NCBI GenBank assembly: GCA_002179805.1
Contig: NAVB01003630.1
Coordinates: 1 to 10,857, forward strand
Length of the DNA: 10,857 nt
Direction: 5' to 3'
From: Acanthamoeba lenticulata
Lineage: Eukaryota; Discosea; Longamoebia; Acanthamoebidae
Of this stretch, positions 1-7,746 are shown piece by piece. Within the stretch, counting starts at the first letter, position 1. Each line of letters opens with the position of its first letter. A model generated the notes under the pieces. It saw nothing but the letters and a program-made list of their open reading frames with translations. It did not search any database and was not told the DNA's origin. Made by a program: the position numbers and the translations under genes.

Positions 1-303
1 GAGAGGAGATTTGGGGTAAGAGGATGACTCTCTCTCTCTCTCTCTCAAGAGTCGTGGGGCATGATGGCGGGGCGGGGCGGGGCGAGGAGCATGCATACGC
101 TGAGCGCGCAGGGACTGAGGAATGCCCAGGCGGATGAGGTGCTTGAGCTCGGGGGTAATCATCATGCATGTGCCGCTTCCGTAGACCTCAAAGTAGGCGT
201 TCCACTTCTCCTCCAACTCTGGGGCAATAATGATGATCGTCATCAACGGCATCATCACCACCCAGCCACCACCCAGCCACCACGGGATTGGATTGGATGA
301 GGC

Positions 304-347
<44 letters not shown>

Positions 348-1182
348 CATTAAAGGAGAGAGGGGGGAGAGAGAGTCTACCCGCTTCGTTGTGGTATCGG
401 TAGGGCGGGGCCTGGTGGTGGTGGTGGGGCTGGTCGGACTCGCCGGTGTCCTCGCGTTGGCGGGATCGCATCTCATGGGCCTCGCCGTAAGGGGGCCCGC
501 CCACAAGGGACATGGCTGCGGTCCCCGACGACAAGGAGGAGATTGGGGATGGAGACGATGACGTTGATGATGATGACGACGATAAGGCGGCGGACAGATT
601 TGACGAAGCCGAGCCGAGCATTGGATCTACAAGCGTTTTCCAACGCGTTATGATGCCGCTGATCACCTCGGCTGCTCGCACAGTCCCCACAAAGGAGAAG
701 ACATACTGGCGGTCGATCCCGGGCGGACGCGATGGGTGGTATCAAGGGACGGGACGGGGTACGCCACACGTGACCACCACGCAAGCACATACACCACGGG
801 ATGATGATGATGATGATGATGACGACGAAGATGATCAATGATGAGCGAAGCGGTGCAGACAGCGTCGGGGGGGGGGGGAAGAGAGAGGAAGAGGGAGATT
901 GGGGAGAAGAGTGGCGGGGCGGGGCAGGGAGGGACCCCTCTCTTTCTCTCTCTCACCTGCCGCGGGGTAGAGGGAAGTCCGAGACGCTCCCAGCGCTTGT
1001 CGTGAGCGAGGAGGCTGACGGCCGACTTGTAGGGGTTGTCCTTGGAGAGGCCATCGATTGTGGCCCACGGGAGCGTAAGTCGCACTTCGCTTCCTTTGGT
1101 CGATCTGTGGACGGTCCCCCACCCACCAATAACGCATTAACACAACACAAGCCCCACCCAACTCAAAGCTGGAGCGGTGGGC

Positions 1183-1223
<41 letters not shown>

Positions 1224-3737
1224 CTCACTTTCCCATTTGGGGGAGGGGAGGGGGAGGAAGAACAAGAGAAAGAGGAGGAAGCACCGGAAGAAGAGAAAGG
1301 AACGGGAGATGTAGATCATGCCCTTCAGGTAGGTCCCGTCCCACAGAAGGCTACACTGGTGCTCTGCAAGTAATCGGCACCACCATCATGACGCGCGGGT
1401 CAGGAGGATTTAAACAAAATAAAATAAACTAAAATGGAACATCCAACCTTCGAGAGGGGCCTCGTGAGGCGGGAAACGGAAGAGGGCGAGAATCTCGAGT
1501 GCCGCTCGTCTCCGTGTGAGCTCGGATTTCGTCGCCAAGCTCCGACTGAAGCCCCCTCCCCCCACGCGTGAGCCACATAGGCGAATAATAGGAGGAGGCT
1601 TGTGGTTGTTTTGTATTATTAATATTATTTGTATTTTTTTTTTTTACTTTTTAGACTATTCCACATTCCACCTGGGAAGTGGGGACGAGGAGGGGCGGTG
1701 GGGAAGGGGAGGGCATGCACCGGGCAAATGGAGGAGAAAAGAGAGGCGGCGAGCGAGCTGCGTGAGCGTCCATCGGTGCGATGACACCTTCGTCGTCTCC
1801 GCCGCTTGAGGTGGTCGACGTGATGGTGGGGCTGCTGCTGTCGATATGCTGCGACAGGCCCGATGCCGTCATCGGGCCTTGGGCCGACGCTAATTCAGAC
1901 AGCGGCGGCACTGGGAGCTGCTGCTGCTGCTGCGGGATGCGCGGAGGAGACGGCGAGGCCCCGTCGGAGGGGACGGGGAGGGGCGCGAAGATGTCCGGTG
2001 GGCCCGCAAACGGGGAAGGCGAGGACGATGAGAGAGAGGAGCTGAATGCGGTGGCGGTCGAGGACGACGAAAGAAGACGGTCAAGGGCGGCGGTCCAGAG
2101 ATGCTCGAGCAGAGACATGACTTCGTCCCGGTTGAACAGCGTCGAGAAGAAATACTGCATGGGGGAGGCCGGCCCTCCATGGTAAGCTCGATTGATCTGT
2201 TGTTCTTTTTTTTCGAAATCGCCTCCACCCCCCCCCCCTACCCCCGAACCGAAGAACCACAAAAGGAAAGCAAACAAAACCACCACCACCACGACCACGA
2301 CGAGCACTACCACTACCACTACCACGCATTTGTGGTGCTCCGTTGTCGATAATTGGATGCCCGCTCTCGGGGCGCATTAGGGAGAGGAGGAGGAGGAGGA
2401 GGAGGCGGTGGGGCACCTCCTCGCCTTGCTTAGTGTGGATGGAGAGAGACGAGTCCAGCACGCCGAAGTGGGAGGTGCCCTTGGTGATCTTGACCACGTC
2501 ACGGAGGGCGATCACGAACTTTTGCCGCATGAGCCTCGAGTCGAAACAGACGTAATTGGCGGAGACCCACATGGTGCCCTGAAGGATAGCGGTCCCACCA
2601 CCAGCGGTGGCTGCAGGTCAAGCCAAAGCCAAAGCCAAAGCCAAAGCCGGAACGCAGCAGCAGCAGCAGCAGCAGCAGAAGTTCCGTACAGTGCGATGGG
2701 TGCCCACGAATCCCTCCTGCCAGAGCGAGCAAAAGTAGGCTGCCAGAGGTGGCGAGAAGCAACCACCGACCAGGAGACACACACACACACACACACGCCA
2801 CACACCGCACAGACACCACAGACAGACAGACAGGCAGGCATACAGGTGCGAGCGTCAATCAGGTCCTGAACAGGGAAAAGACAAAAACAGACAAAGCAGC
2901 AGTCGTCCTCCTCCCCCCCCCCGTGCCGACCAAGTTGATGGAGAGGGGGGGGGGGGACGCACTGGCGATGAGCTCTTCTTGAGAGAGCCCAAACTTCTTT
3001 TGGTAATGGCGGTTATCGCTCTGCCGCTTGAGCTCCTCCTCGCCGACCTCCGTGCAGCGCGCCGTGAACTTGTCCTATCGATGGAGAGGAGGAGTAGGAG
3101 GAGGAGAATGGGGTGACTATGAGGATCCCAAGAGAGGATTGGGGAGCTGCCCAGGGTCCGGGATAAGCTTGCCAAGTACCAGGATGTACCGTAGTTTCTC
3201 GCGGTGGCTCATGTCGAGGCCCGAGAGTCGCGGAAGCAGCATGACCTTGATCCACTCCCAGTCTCGTTCAATTTCTTCCCGGTCGTCTGCTCTCAAAAGG
3301 AAGGCAGACGGATCACGCACGATACCAAAGCGCCGTGTGCCATCATCACCCATCAGTGATTGGAAGGGGGACGCGTGTTATCGGAACGGCAACAAAGGGG
3401 GTTCTTGCGCACCAGCCAAAGCGAGGGCGTGGCGCTCCTCATCACGTAGAACTATGCGATAGCGAAGCGGTTCAGAGACCGCAGCCCCTGCCAGGCCGTC
3501 GCGAGCTGCGTTGCCCACTCTGTAGAGCGACCACCCATTACCCTCGGCGGGAAAGAAGAAAGGCAACTCAAAGAGAGGTGGATAACTTAGGTACCTACGA
3601 AATAGGCTGGCTACTGTGCCAATAATGGCCTTACTGGATGTCTTGTTCTCAACGAGGCTAAAAAAGTCGTTTTCTTCTAGCACCATCCACACAGCCGAGA
3701 AGGCTGTTGTGTTGGTCGCCCGAGGCAAGATCCACAT
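1..3737 (-). CDS. TBC1D8/TBC1D9-family Rab GTPase-activating protein (GRAM-GRAM-TBC), 5' part, 12 exons, runs off the left edge
   Basis: Predicted Rab GAP acting in membrane traffic: GRAM domains bind membranes or lipids and the TBC domain stimulates Rab GTP hydrolysis (family knowledge). Exons on the minus strand: 3737-3595, 3519-3413, 3286-3180, 3074-2963, 2739-2690, 2578-2417, 2154-1721, 1545-1448, 1363-1285, 1104-957, 705-381, 218-99; a GT donor follows at 98, so the rest lies outside. They encode about 628 residues. The ATG at 3737 gives a protein starting MW, as in animal TBC1D8/9; an in-frame GTG nine bases upstream is not used. Visible blocks are RDWEWIKVMLLPRL (about 92-105), GRAM1 (about 140-255, with GTMWVSANYVCF), a 120-residue Ser/Pro/Gln-rich linker, GRAM2 (about 385-515, with CSLLWDGTYLKGMIYIS), a low-complexity linker with a His run, and WNAYFEVYGSG...GIPQSLR opening the TBC domain (about 594-628). 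The catalytic Arg and Gln fingers are not in the window. All junctions are in phase; the exon 7 end is the weakest. Confidence 0.88.
28..46. repeat. (CT)n microsatellite
   Basis: About 9.5 copies of CT on the plus strand, within the intron after exon 12 of the TBC gene, where it reads (GA)n in the transcript. Confidence 0.9.
304..347. repeat. (GA)n microsatellite
   Basis: A 44-bp AG run with one C interruption at 327. It lies in TBC intron 11 (380-219), where the transcript reads (CU)n, so it could act as a long polypyrimidine tract. Confidence 0.9.
800..835. repeat. (GAT)n trinucleotide repeat
   Basis: Seven perfect GAT copies followed by degenerate GAC/GAA/GAT units, in TBC intron 10 (956-706). 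The same intron holds a G12 run at 867-878. Confidence 0.85.
1183..1223. repeat. (CT)n microsatellite
   Basis: A 41-bp CT run with one TTT interruption, in TBC intron 9 (1284-1105); it reads (GA)n in the transcript. Confidence 0.9.
2228..2405. repeat. Simple-repeat cluster in TBC intron 6
   Basis: A C11 run (2228-2238), a CAC/TAC-rich trinucleotide tract (2281-2324) and a (GGA)n run (2381-2405) follow one another inside the 262-nt intron 6 (2416-2155), the longest intron seen in this gene. Confidence 0.8.
2620..2678. repeat. Hexamer (AAGCCA)n next to (CAG)8
   Basis: Four to five tandem AAGCCA units (2620-2648) are followed by eight CAG copies (2655-2678). Together they fill about half of the 111-nt TBC intron 5 (2689-2579). 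The exon frame meets a stop inside this intron, so it is not coding. Confidence 0.85.
2777..2956. repeat. Simple-repeat cluster in TBC intron 4: (AC)10, (GACA)n, C10 and G12
   Basis: The 223-nt intron 4 (2962-2740) holds (AC)10 at 2777-2796, a GACA/GGCA tract at about 2819-2840, a C10 run at 2913-2922 and a G12 run at 2945-2956. The C and G runs could pair into a stable hairpin near the 5' splice site. Confidence 0.85.
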
Positions 3738-3782
3738 GCGTGCCACACAGACTTATTCTTCTGATTTGCGCCTAGTATTTCT

Positions 3783-3808
3783 TTTTGCTTTTGTTAACAA
3801 AAGCAAAA
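3783..3808. repeat. 26-bp perfect palindrome upstream of the TBC gene
   Basis: The left arm TTTTGCTTTTGTT (3783-3795) is followed immediately by its exact reverse complement AACAAAAGCAAAA (3796-3808), with GTTAAC at the centre. After one mismatch (3782/3809) four more base pairs match (3778-3781 with 3810-3813), giving a 36-bp near-palindrome. It lies 46-71 bp upstream of the TBC-gene ATG and 46 bp beyond the TXNDC12 poly(A) hexamer. It could be a binding site for a symmetric protein dimer, a core-promoter element, or a cruciform-forming sequence. Its function is unknown. Confidence 0.9.
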
Positions 3809-3853
3809 GGAAAAAAAAACTAACAGTGGCTGCAGCAAAAAGATCTCGACTTC

Positions 3854-3859
3854 TTTATT
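3854..3859 (-). terminator. Poly(A) signal AATAAA of the TXNDC12 gene
   Basis: A minus-strand AATAAA begins 22 nt past the TXNDC12 stop codon (TGA at 3883-3881), in the context TAATAAAG. This is the expected position for a short 3' UTR in a compact genome. The hexamer is seen directly; its use is inferred. Confidence 0.6.
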
Positions 3860-3880
3860 AGATGCTTTTGGTGCCGATGT

Positions 3881-4472
3881 TCACAGTTCGTTCTTCGCGG
3901 CCACAGCTCCACCAGAAACGGCAGTGAGCGCCCGCGCCATGGAAGCAAGTATCTGGGCAGAAGTGAAGTAGTAATACTTGTAGGCAGCATTTCCTGCTTC
4001 GTTGTACACGTCGCGCAAGAGCTGGCCATCTGGCGTGAGGAAAAACAGACGAGGAATGTAGCCTCCATCCACATTAAAGGTGGCATCTTCGTGCGGCTCT
4101 TCGGCGTCTTCGGCATTCACCATGATAAACTTCTTGCTCTCTTCTTCAAGCTCCTTCGAGGCTGCAAATTCGGTCTTAAGCCTGAACCCGGGTTGATGAT
4201 GAGCCTCAGAGGACTGATCAATCACAAAAGATCATGGGCAGAAGTGGTGCATCAGGAAAATACCTCTTGCAAGCGCCACACCAACTCTTGTGGAGGAGCA
4301 GGAAGATAGGCTTGTCCTGCTGCTTGGCCTGTTCCAAGGCGTCGTGATACGAGACCCACGCAATGCCATCACCAAAACCATGCGACAAGTCGGGACTGGC
4401 CGAGGCAGAGCAGCTGCTGGCGGCCAAAAGGCACACAAGCACACAAGACAGCAGCAGCGTGGTCGGTGACAT
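3881..4472 (-). CDS. TXNDC12: ER-resident thioredoxin domain-containing protein 12 (ERp18/ERp19-like), 2 exons
   Basis: Small protein-disulfide oxidoreductase of the ER lumen; the family forms or rearranges disulfides in secretory proteins. Exon 1 is 4472-4264 and exon 2 is 4181-3881, separated by an 82-nt GTATTT...TTCAG intron; together they give 169 residues, the family's usual size. Residues 1-26 form a signal peptide (hydrophobic LLLSCVLVCLLAASS). The mature part begins with HGFGDGIAWVSYHDAL, as in ERp18. The redox motif is W64-C65-G66-A67-C68 inside LLHKSWCGACK, identical to the animal active site. The cis-Pro loop is GGYIPR (P113), and NEAGNAAYKYYY matches the family C-terminal block. 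The protein ends KNEL, a KDEL-type retrieval signal. The ATG has an A at -3. The gene follows TUP1 by 156 bp and precedes the TBC gene by 143 bp on the same strand; no functional link is implied. Confidence 0.94.
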
Positions 4473-4628
4473 GGTAAAGCAACGTTGTTTTTTTTTTTAG
4501 GCCGACTTTATTGTTTAAAAAGGGCCAAAAGGAAGAGAATGAAAGAGAAAAGGGAAAAGCGGGGCTGAGAGAGGGTATGTGCAGAGGCCAACCCGCGTGA
4601 AGCGGACACCACAAAGCGGCCGAGCGGC
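4473..4628 (-). promoter_or_regulatory. 156-bp intergenic gap: TUP1 3' UTR and TXNDC12 promoter
   Basis: This stretch separates the TUP1 stop codon (4631-4629) from the TXNDC12 ATG (4472). It carries a minus-strand AATAAA at 4512-4507 that suits TUP1. Immediately upstream of it is TTTTTAAAC (4522-4514), a possible TATA-like element about 42-50 nt before the TXNDC12 ATG. An A11 run on the minus strand (4498-4488) follows. TUP1 3' processing and TXNDC12 initiation must therefore take place within a few tens of bases. Confidence 0.5.
4507..4512 (-). terminator. Poly(A) signal AATAAA of TUP1
   Basis: The minus-strand AATAAA lies 117 nt past the TUP1 stop codon and only 34 nt before the ATG of the downstream gene. 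It is the only canonical hexamer I see in the gap, so it is the likely TUP1 cleavage signal. Confidence 0.55.
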
Positions 4629-7454
4629 CTAAATGGAGTTGAAGGCCCAGATCCTCGCACGACAGTCACCGCTGCCCGTAGCAAAGGCCTTGCCGCTGGG
4701 GCTGACAGCAACGCTAATGACTGAGTTCTTGTGGCCTTGCAGCATCAGGTGTGTCGCGGCAGTGCGCGGATCCCAAAACTGCACGGAACGGTCCTTGGAG
4801 CCGGATATCAACCAGTTGCCGTCGGGGGAAAAGGCTACAGAGAGCACAAAGTCCTGCAGTGGATTCATACCCGTGAGCTCGAAGCGGGCGGTAAGAGAGA
4901 AAAACTAGAGGGGAGAGGGAGGGCACCGGACCTTGTGACCATTGAAAGTGGAACGACAACGAGACCGGGCTCGAGTATTGCAGACATCCCAAAGTTTGAG
5001 AGTTTTGTCAAGCGAGCCCGAGGCGAGCGATTTGCCATCAGGAGAGAAGGCAACAGAGTAAACAGAATCGAGGTGGCCCTCAAAGCGTTCAAGGAAAAAC
5101 CCTGTCTCCGCGTCCCACAGTCTCACGATCCTGTCGAGGGAACCCTGAAGGAGAACAAGGTCGTTGCCTGAGATGAGCCGTCAGAGCGCGAGTGAACGCA
5201 AGCGAGGCGCCTAGTGTACCGCGGCTACGTATCGACCGTCAGGACTGATGGCAACGGATGTGACACCGTCTTTGGGACCGACATCGTCGTTGCCGAGGGT
5301 GAAGAGGCACTGCCGTAGCCACATGCCGTTTGATTTGAATTTTACACAGAGGCAATTAATTGCGTCAGTTAGGCTTGGGTGAAATACACGATACAACCAT
5401 AGGGGCAGTAATACTAAAAAGAATAATAACAATAATAGGGCAATAATACCTTGCCGCTCTCCATGCTCCAGATCTTGGCCCTCTTGTCACCGCTGCCTGA
5501 CACGATGAAGCGACCATCACTCGAAAAGTCTAGCGAGTAGATGTCCAACTCATGGCCGACAAAAGTGTACTTGATGGTCTTCTTTTCGATGTCCCAGACC
5601 TTGACAGTTTTGTCCTCAGCGCCTGCCGCCAAATACTTGCCATCTGGACTGAAGCAGACCGACCTTATGTAAAGGTCACCGTCTTTGGCGTTCTCGTCCG
5701 TAAATGTACTGCAGCACAAGCTCGGTCAGCCAACCACGAGAACGTGTGCACCCTCCTCCCCATCCCCCATTCTCCCCCTCTTGGTTTCTCATGCTCACTA
5801 TTAGACAATACACAAACCCAGACGACTGCAAGAACAACAGCAGGAATACGTGTAATACGTGCCTGACTTTCACGCCTGACTCCACGTCATAAATCTGGGC
5901 ACTTCGGTTGCAGCCTGTTGCCATGTAGTTGCCGTCATGATTGAACCGCACACAACACACAACGCTGGAGTGTTCTTCGGTATGCTTGAGGTCGATGGCA
6001 ATCGTTTTGTTCACGCTGGGATTGTAGCCAACAGTCCAATCATCTTTACGGATGCAGTTGTGCTCGTCGATTCCCTTTTTGGTCGGATCAGGGGAGGTTC
6101 TGTTTTTGTTGTTGGCGACCATCACGATGATCAGCGAGACGGCTGGCGGAAACTCACGTTTGATTCGGACGACAGCAACGCGCACGGGAGAGTTATAGAG
6201 GAGCGAGGGGGAGCGAACTCAGGTCTGTCTTCGCTTCGCCCCGGTTTTTCCATTGTGGGCGAGACGGAGTGCGCCCTTTCGCCCGGTGGGGTGCGGCTGT
6301 GGCCTTGATCTCTCTTCCCGGAGCTTTCCTTCTCGCCTATAGAGGTGCGTCGTCACTCCAGTAAATACGGGCTACCAAGGAGAAGCAAACAAGGCGCCGC
6401 GTATCTCGGTACCGTTCTCTGGAAGGTCCCGTATGGGCGCAATCGGCAGTGCATCGGTGTCCTTCTTCTCTGTTTTCACCCTTGTGGGCATCTCGCTCAG
6501 TGGGCTGAGTTTGGGCGCTGGAATGCCACTGCCTGAATTTGCACACAAAATAATAACATATTAACAATTCATAATCCTGACAGCGGACAGGGAGACAACT
6601 GCTGCCTGATTGTACTAAATGAGTGTTTTTGCGAGAAGGTAAAATACCTGTCACTGGTGGTGCCTCGTAAAACGGCTCTTGGCGTGGCCTCTTGGTGGGA
6701 GGGATTGTTGCCGCAGGAGAAGGAGTGGTCGAGGTGGAAGAAAAGGCACGCTTGTTGGCATTGTCGATCGGGTTCAGTCCATACGGAAACATGGACCCGC
6801 TGGGCAGACCACCAAAGTTCGGAGCTACAGGATCTGTGTGACAGTCGAGGGGAGAGAAGAAGAAGAAGAAGAAAGACTCAGATGAGAATTTGAAAATGGA
6901 GAGAGGGAGAGAGAGAGAGAAGGGAGAAGAGGGTAAAAACGCGAAATCGTACTGGCATCAACCCTAACCGGAGGGGGTGGTGTCCCGAACGCCCCGTTTG
7001 TTGTTGCCGAGGGGTTATGGGTGCTGGCTCCAGCAGTGCCGCTGGCCAGCGCTTCCGATTGGCGCTTCCATCTGAGTACCTCCTCCTCTAACCTGCGAGG
7101 CATTCTTGGTCAGTGACTGACAAAAAATGCAGTGCAACGCCAACCCGAGCGGGAAACACGCACGTTTGTTTGACCTTGGTGTGATTTCTTTCAAGATCGT
7201 ACAATGTCTGTTGCAGATTGCCAAGCTCTCCCAGCTGCGCTTGCACTAAGAGCACCAACCATAAATTATCAGCATCTGAAGTATGGTGGGTAGGGAGAAC
7301 AGAGGTAACATGTACATTTTCTTTCGTAGTCGTCTCTTTGAAGTTTAAAAAGGTTTGCATCGTGTGCGATCGCCTCGAATTCGGCTTTAAGACTTTCAAG
7401 CAACTCCACGACCCGAGGGGTCAAGAGCGGCGTGCGATGGTTGGTCGTGTACAT
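4629..7454 (-). CDS. TUP1: General transcriptional corepressor Tup1 (WD40), complete, 11 exons
   Basis: Nuclear corepressor that tetramerises through its N-terminus, partners with Ssn6/Cyc8-type TPR proteins and represses genes through chromatin and Mediator (family knowledge). Exons on the minus strand: 7454-7316, 7245-7164, 7092-6953, 6833-6648, 6532-6413, 6336-6186, 6099-5863, 5708-5450, 5309-5220, 5144-4932, 4853-4629; 1842 nt, 613 residues. Residues 9-90 form the Tup1 N-domain coiled coil ([24 protein letters not shown], then [17 protein letters not shown]). Residues about 100-290 are a Pro/Ser-rich, charged linker. [10 protein letters not shown] (292-301) and [21 protein letters not shown] mark the first blade. 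Seven WD40 repeats lie at about 314-351, 363-397, 402-438, 452-484, 490-525, 536-568 and 578-609; [17 protein letters not shown] is diagnostic for Tup1. The ATG at 7454 aligns with family N-termini; the upstream in-frame GTG was rejected. Exon 6 (residues 224-272) is supported only by frame and splice sites. Intron 7 seems to use a GC donor (5862). Confidence 0.93.
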
Positions 7455-7660
7455 AGCCGGTTGATGTGTGGCTTTCACGACAATCAGCGCTCAATTGTTG
7501 TGTTTTTATCGATACAAGATGCAAGGGGGGGCAGCGCCCACGAGGACCGACGAGAAGGGAAATGGTTTCTGTAGCCGGCTGCGGAATTTAAAACAGAAGC
7601 GACCGGCCTTCCAGTCCTGAAGAATTAGACGGCGGAATAGGTGTTGATTGGAGCCATACC

Positions 7661-7679
7661 CACGTGGTCAAAGCACGTG
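7661..7679. promoter_or_regulatory. Pair of CACGTG (E-box/G-box) sites upstream of TUP1
   Basis: CACGTG occurs at 7661-7666 and again at 7674-7679, with starts 13 bp apart, about 210-225 bp upstream of the TUP1 ATG and about 1 kb upstream of the MYB ATG. CACGTG is the classic target of bHLH and bZIP dimers. Pairing and position suggest a regulatory role, but this is inference. Confidence 0.35.
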
Positions 7680-7681
7680 CG

Positions 7682-7746
7682 GCATCCTCTGGCCGGCAAG
7701 CCGGACTCAGAGAGGATGCTGAACGAGTAGCGTTTGTCAGACAAAC
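7682..7746. repeat. Two adjacent inverted repeats (nested hairpin plus short dyad)
   Basis: GCATCCTCT (7682-7690) pairs with AGAGGATGC (7711-7719), and inside it CCGG (7693-7696) pairs with CCGG (7701-7704), giving a nested stem-loop. Just downstream, GTTTGTC (7732-7738) and GACAAAC (7740-7746) form a dyad around a single base. They lie 230-290 bp upstream of the TUP1 start, in promoter or 5' leader territory. Function unknown. Confidence 0.6.

Larger units (their letters stand above)
3738..3880 (-). promoter_or_regulatory. 143-bp intergenic gap: TXNDC12 3' end and TBC-gene promoter
   Basis: This gap must hold both the 3' processing region of the TXNDC12 gene and the promoter plus 5' leader of the TBC gene. 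It is AT-rich compared with the coding flanks. It contains a minus-strand AATAAA at 3859-3854 and a 26-bp perfect palindrome at 3783-3808, followed by an A9 run on the plus strand (3811-3819). I see no convincing TATA box. That it is a promoter is inferred from position only. Confidence 0.5.

Noticed and set aside
512..841. Plus-strand Asp-rich open frame
   Set aside because: It is antisense to TBC exon 11 and to a (GAT)n repeat in intron 10; the Asp runs come from the repeat and no domain is visible.
801..1373. Plus-strand 190-codon open frame
   Set aside because: It is antisense to TBC exons 9-10 and to (CT)n and (GAT)n repeats; the low-complexity Ser/Leu and Glu runs mirror the repeats.
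2620..2678. CRISPR-like or tandem coding repeat
   Set aside because: The units are 6-bp and 3-bp simple repeats without spacers, lying in an intron; nothing resembles a CRISPR array.
2408..2869. Plus-strand 153-codon open frame
   Set aside because: It is antisense to TBC exons 5-6, which show clear GRAM homology on the minus strand; its poly-Ala and Thr-His runs come from CAG and CA repeats.
3738..3746. Upstream GTG start for the TBC gene
   Set aside because: GTG is not expected as a start in a eukaryote, and the ATG at 3737 gives the conserved MW N-terminus.
6337..6620. Read-through extension of TUP1 exon 4
   Set aside because: The frame is open through intron 4 and exon 5, but it loses all Tup1-like or Pro-rich linker character, and the GTATTT and CAG splice sites restore an in-phase join.
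7455..7478. Upstream GTG start for TUP1
   Set aside because: The in-frame ATG at 7454 aligns well with Tup1 N-termini; the GTG start would add eight unmatched residues.
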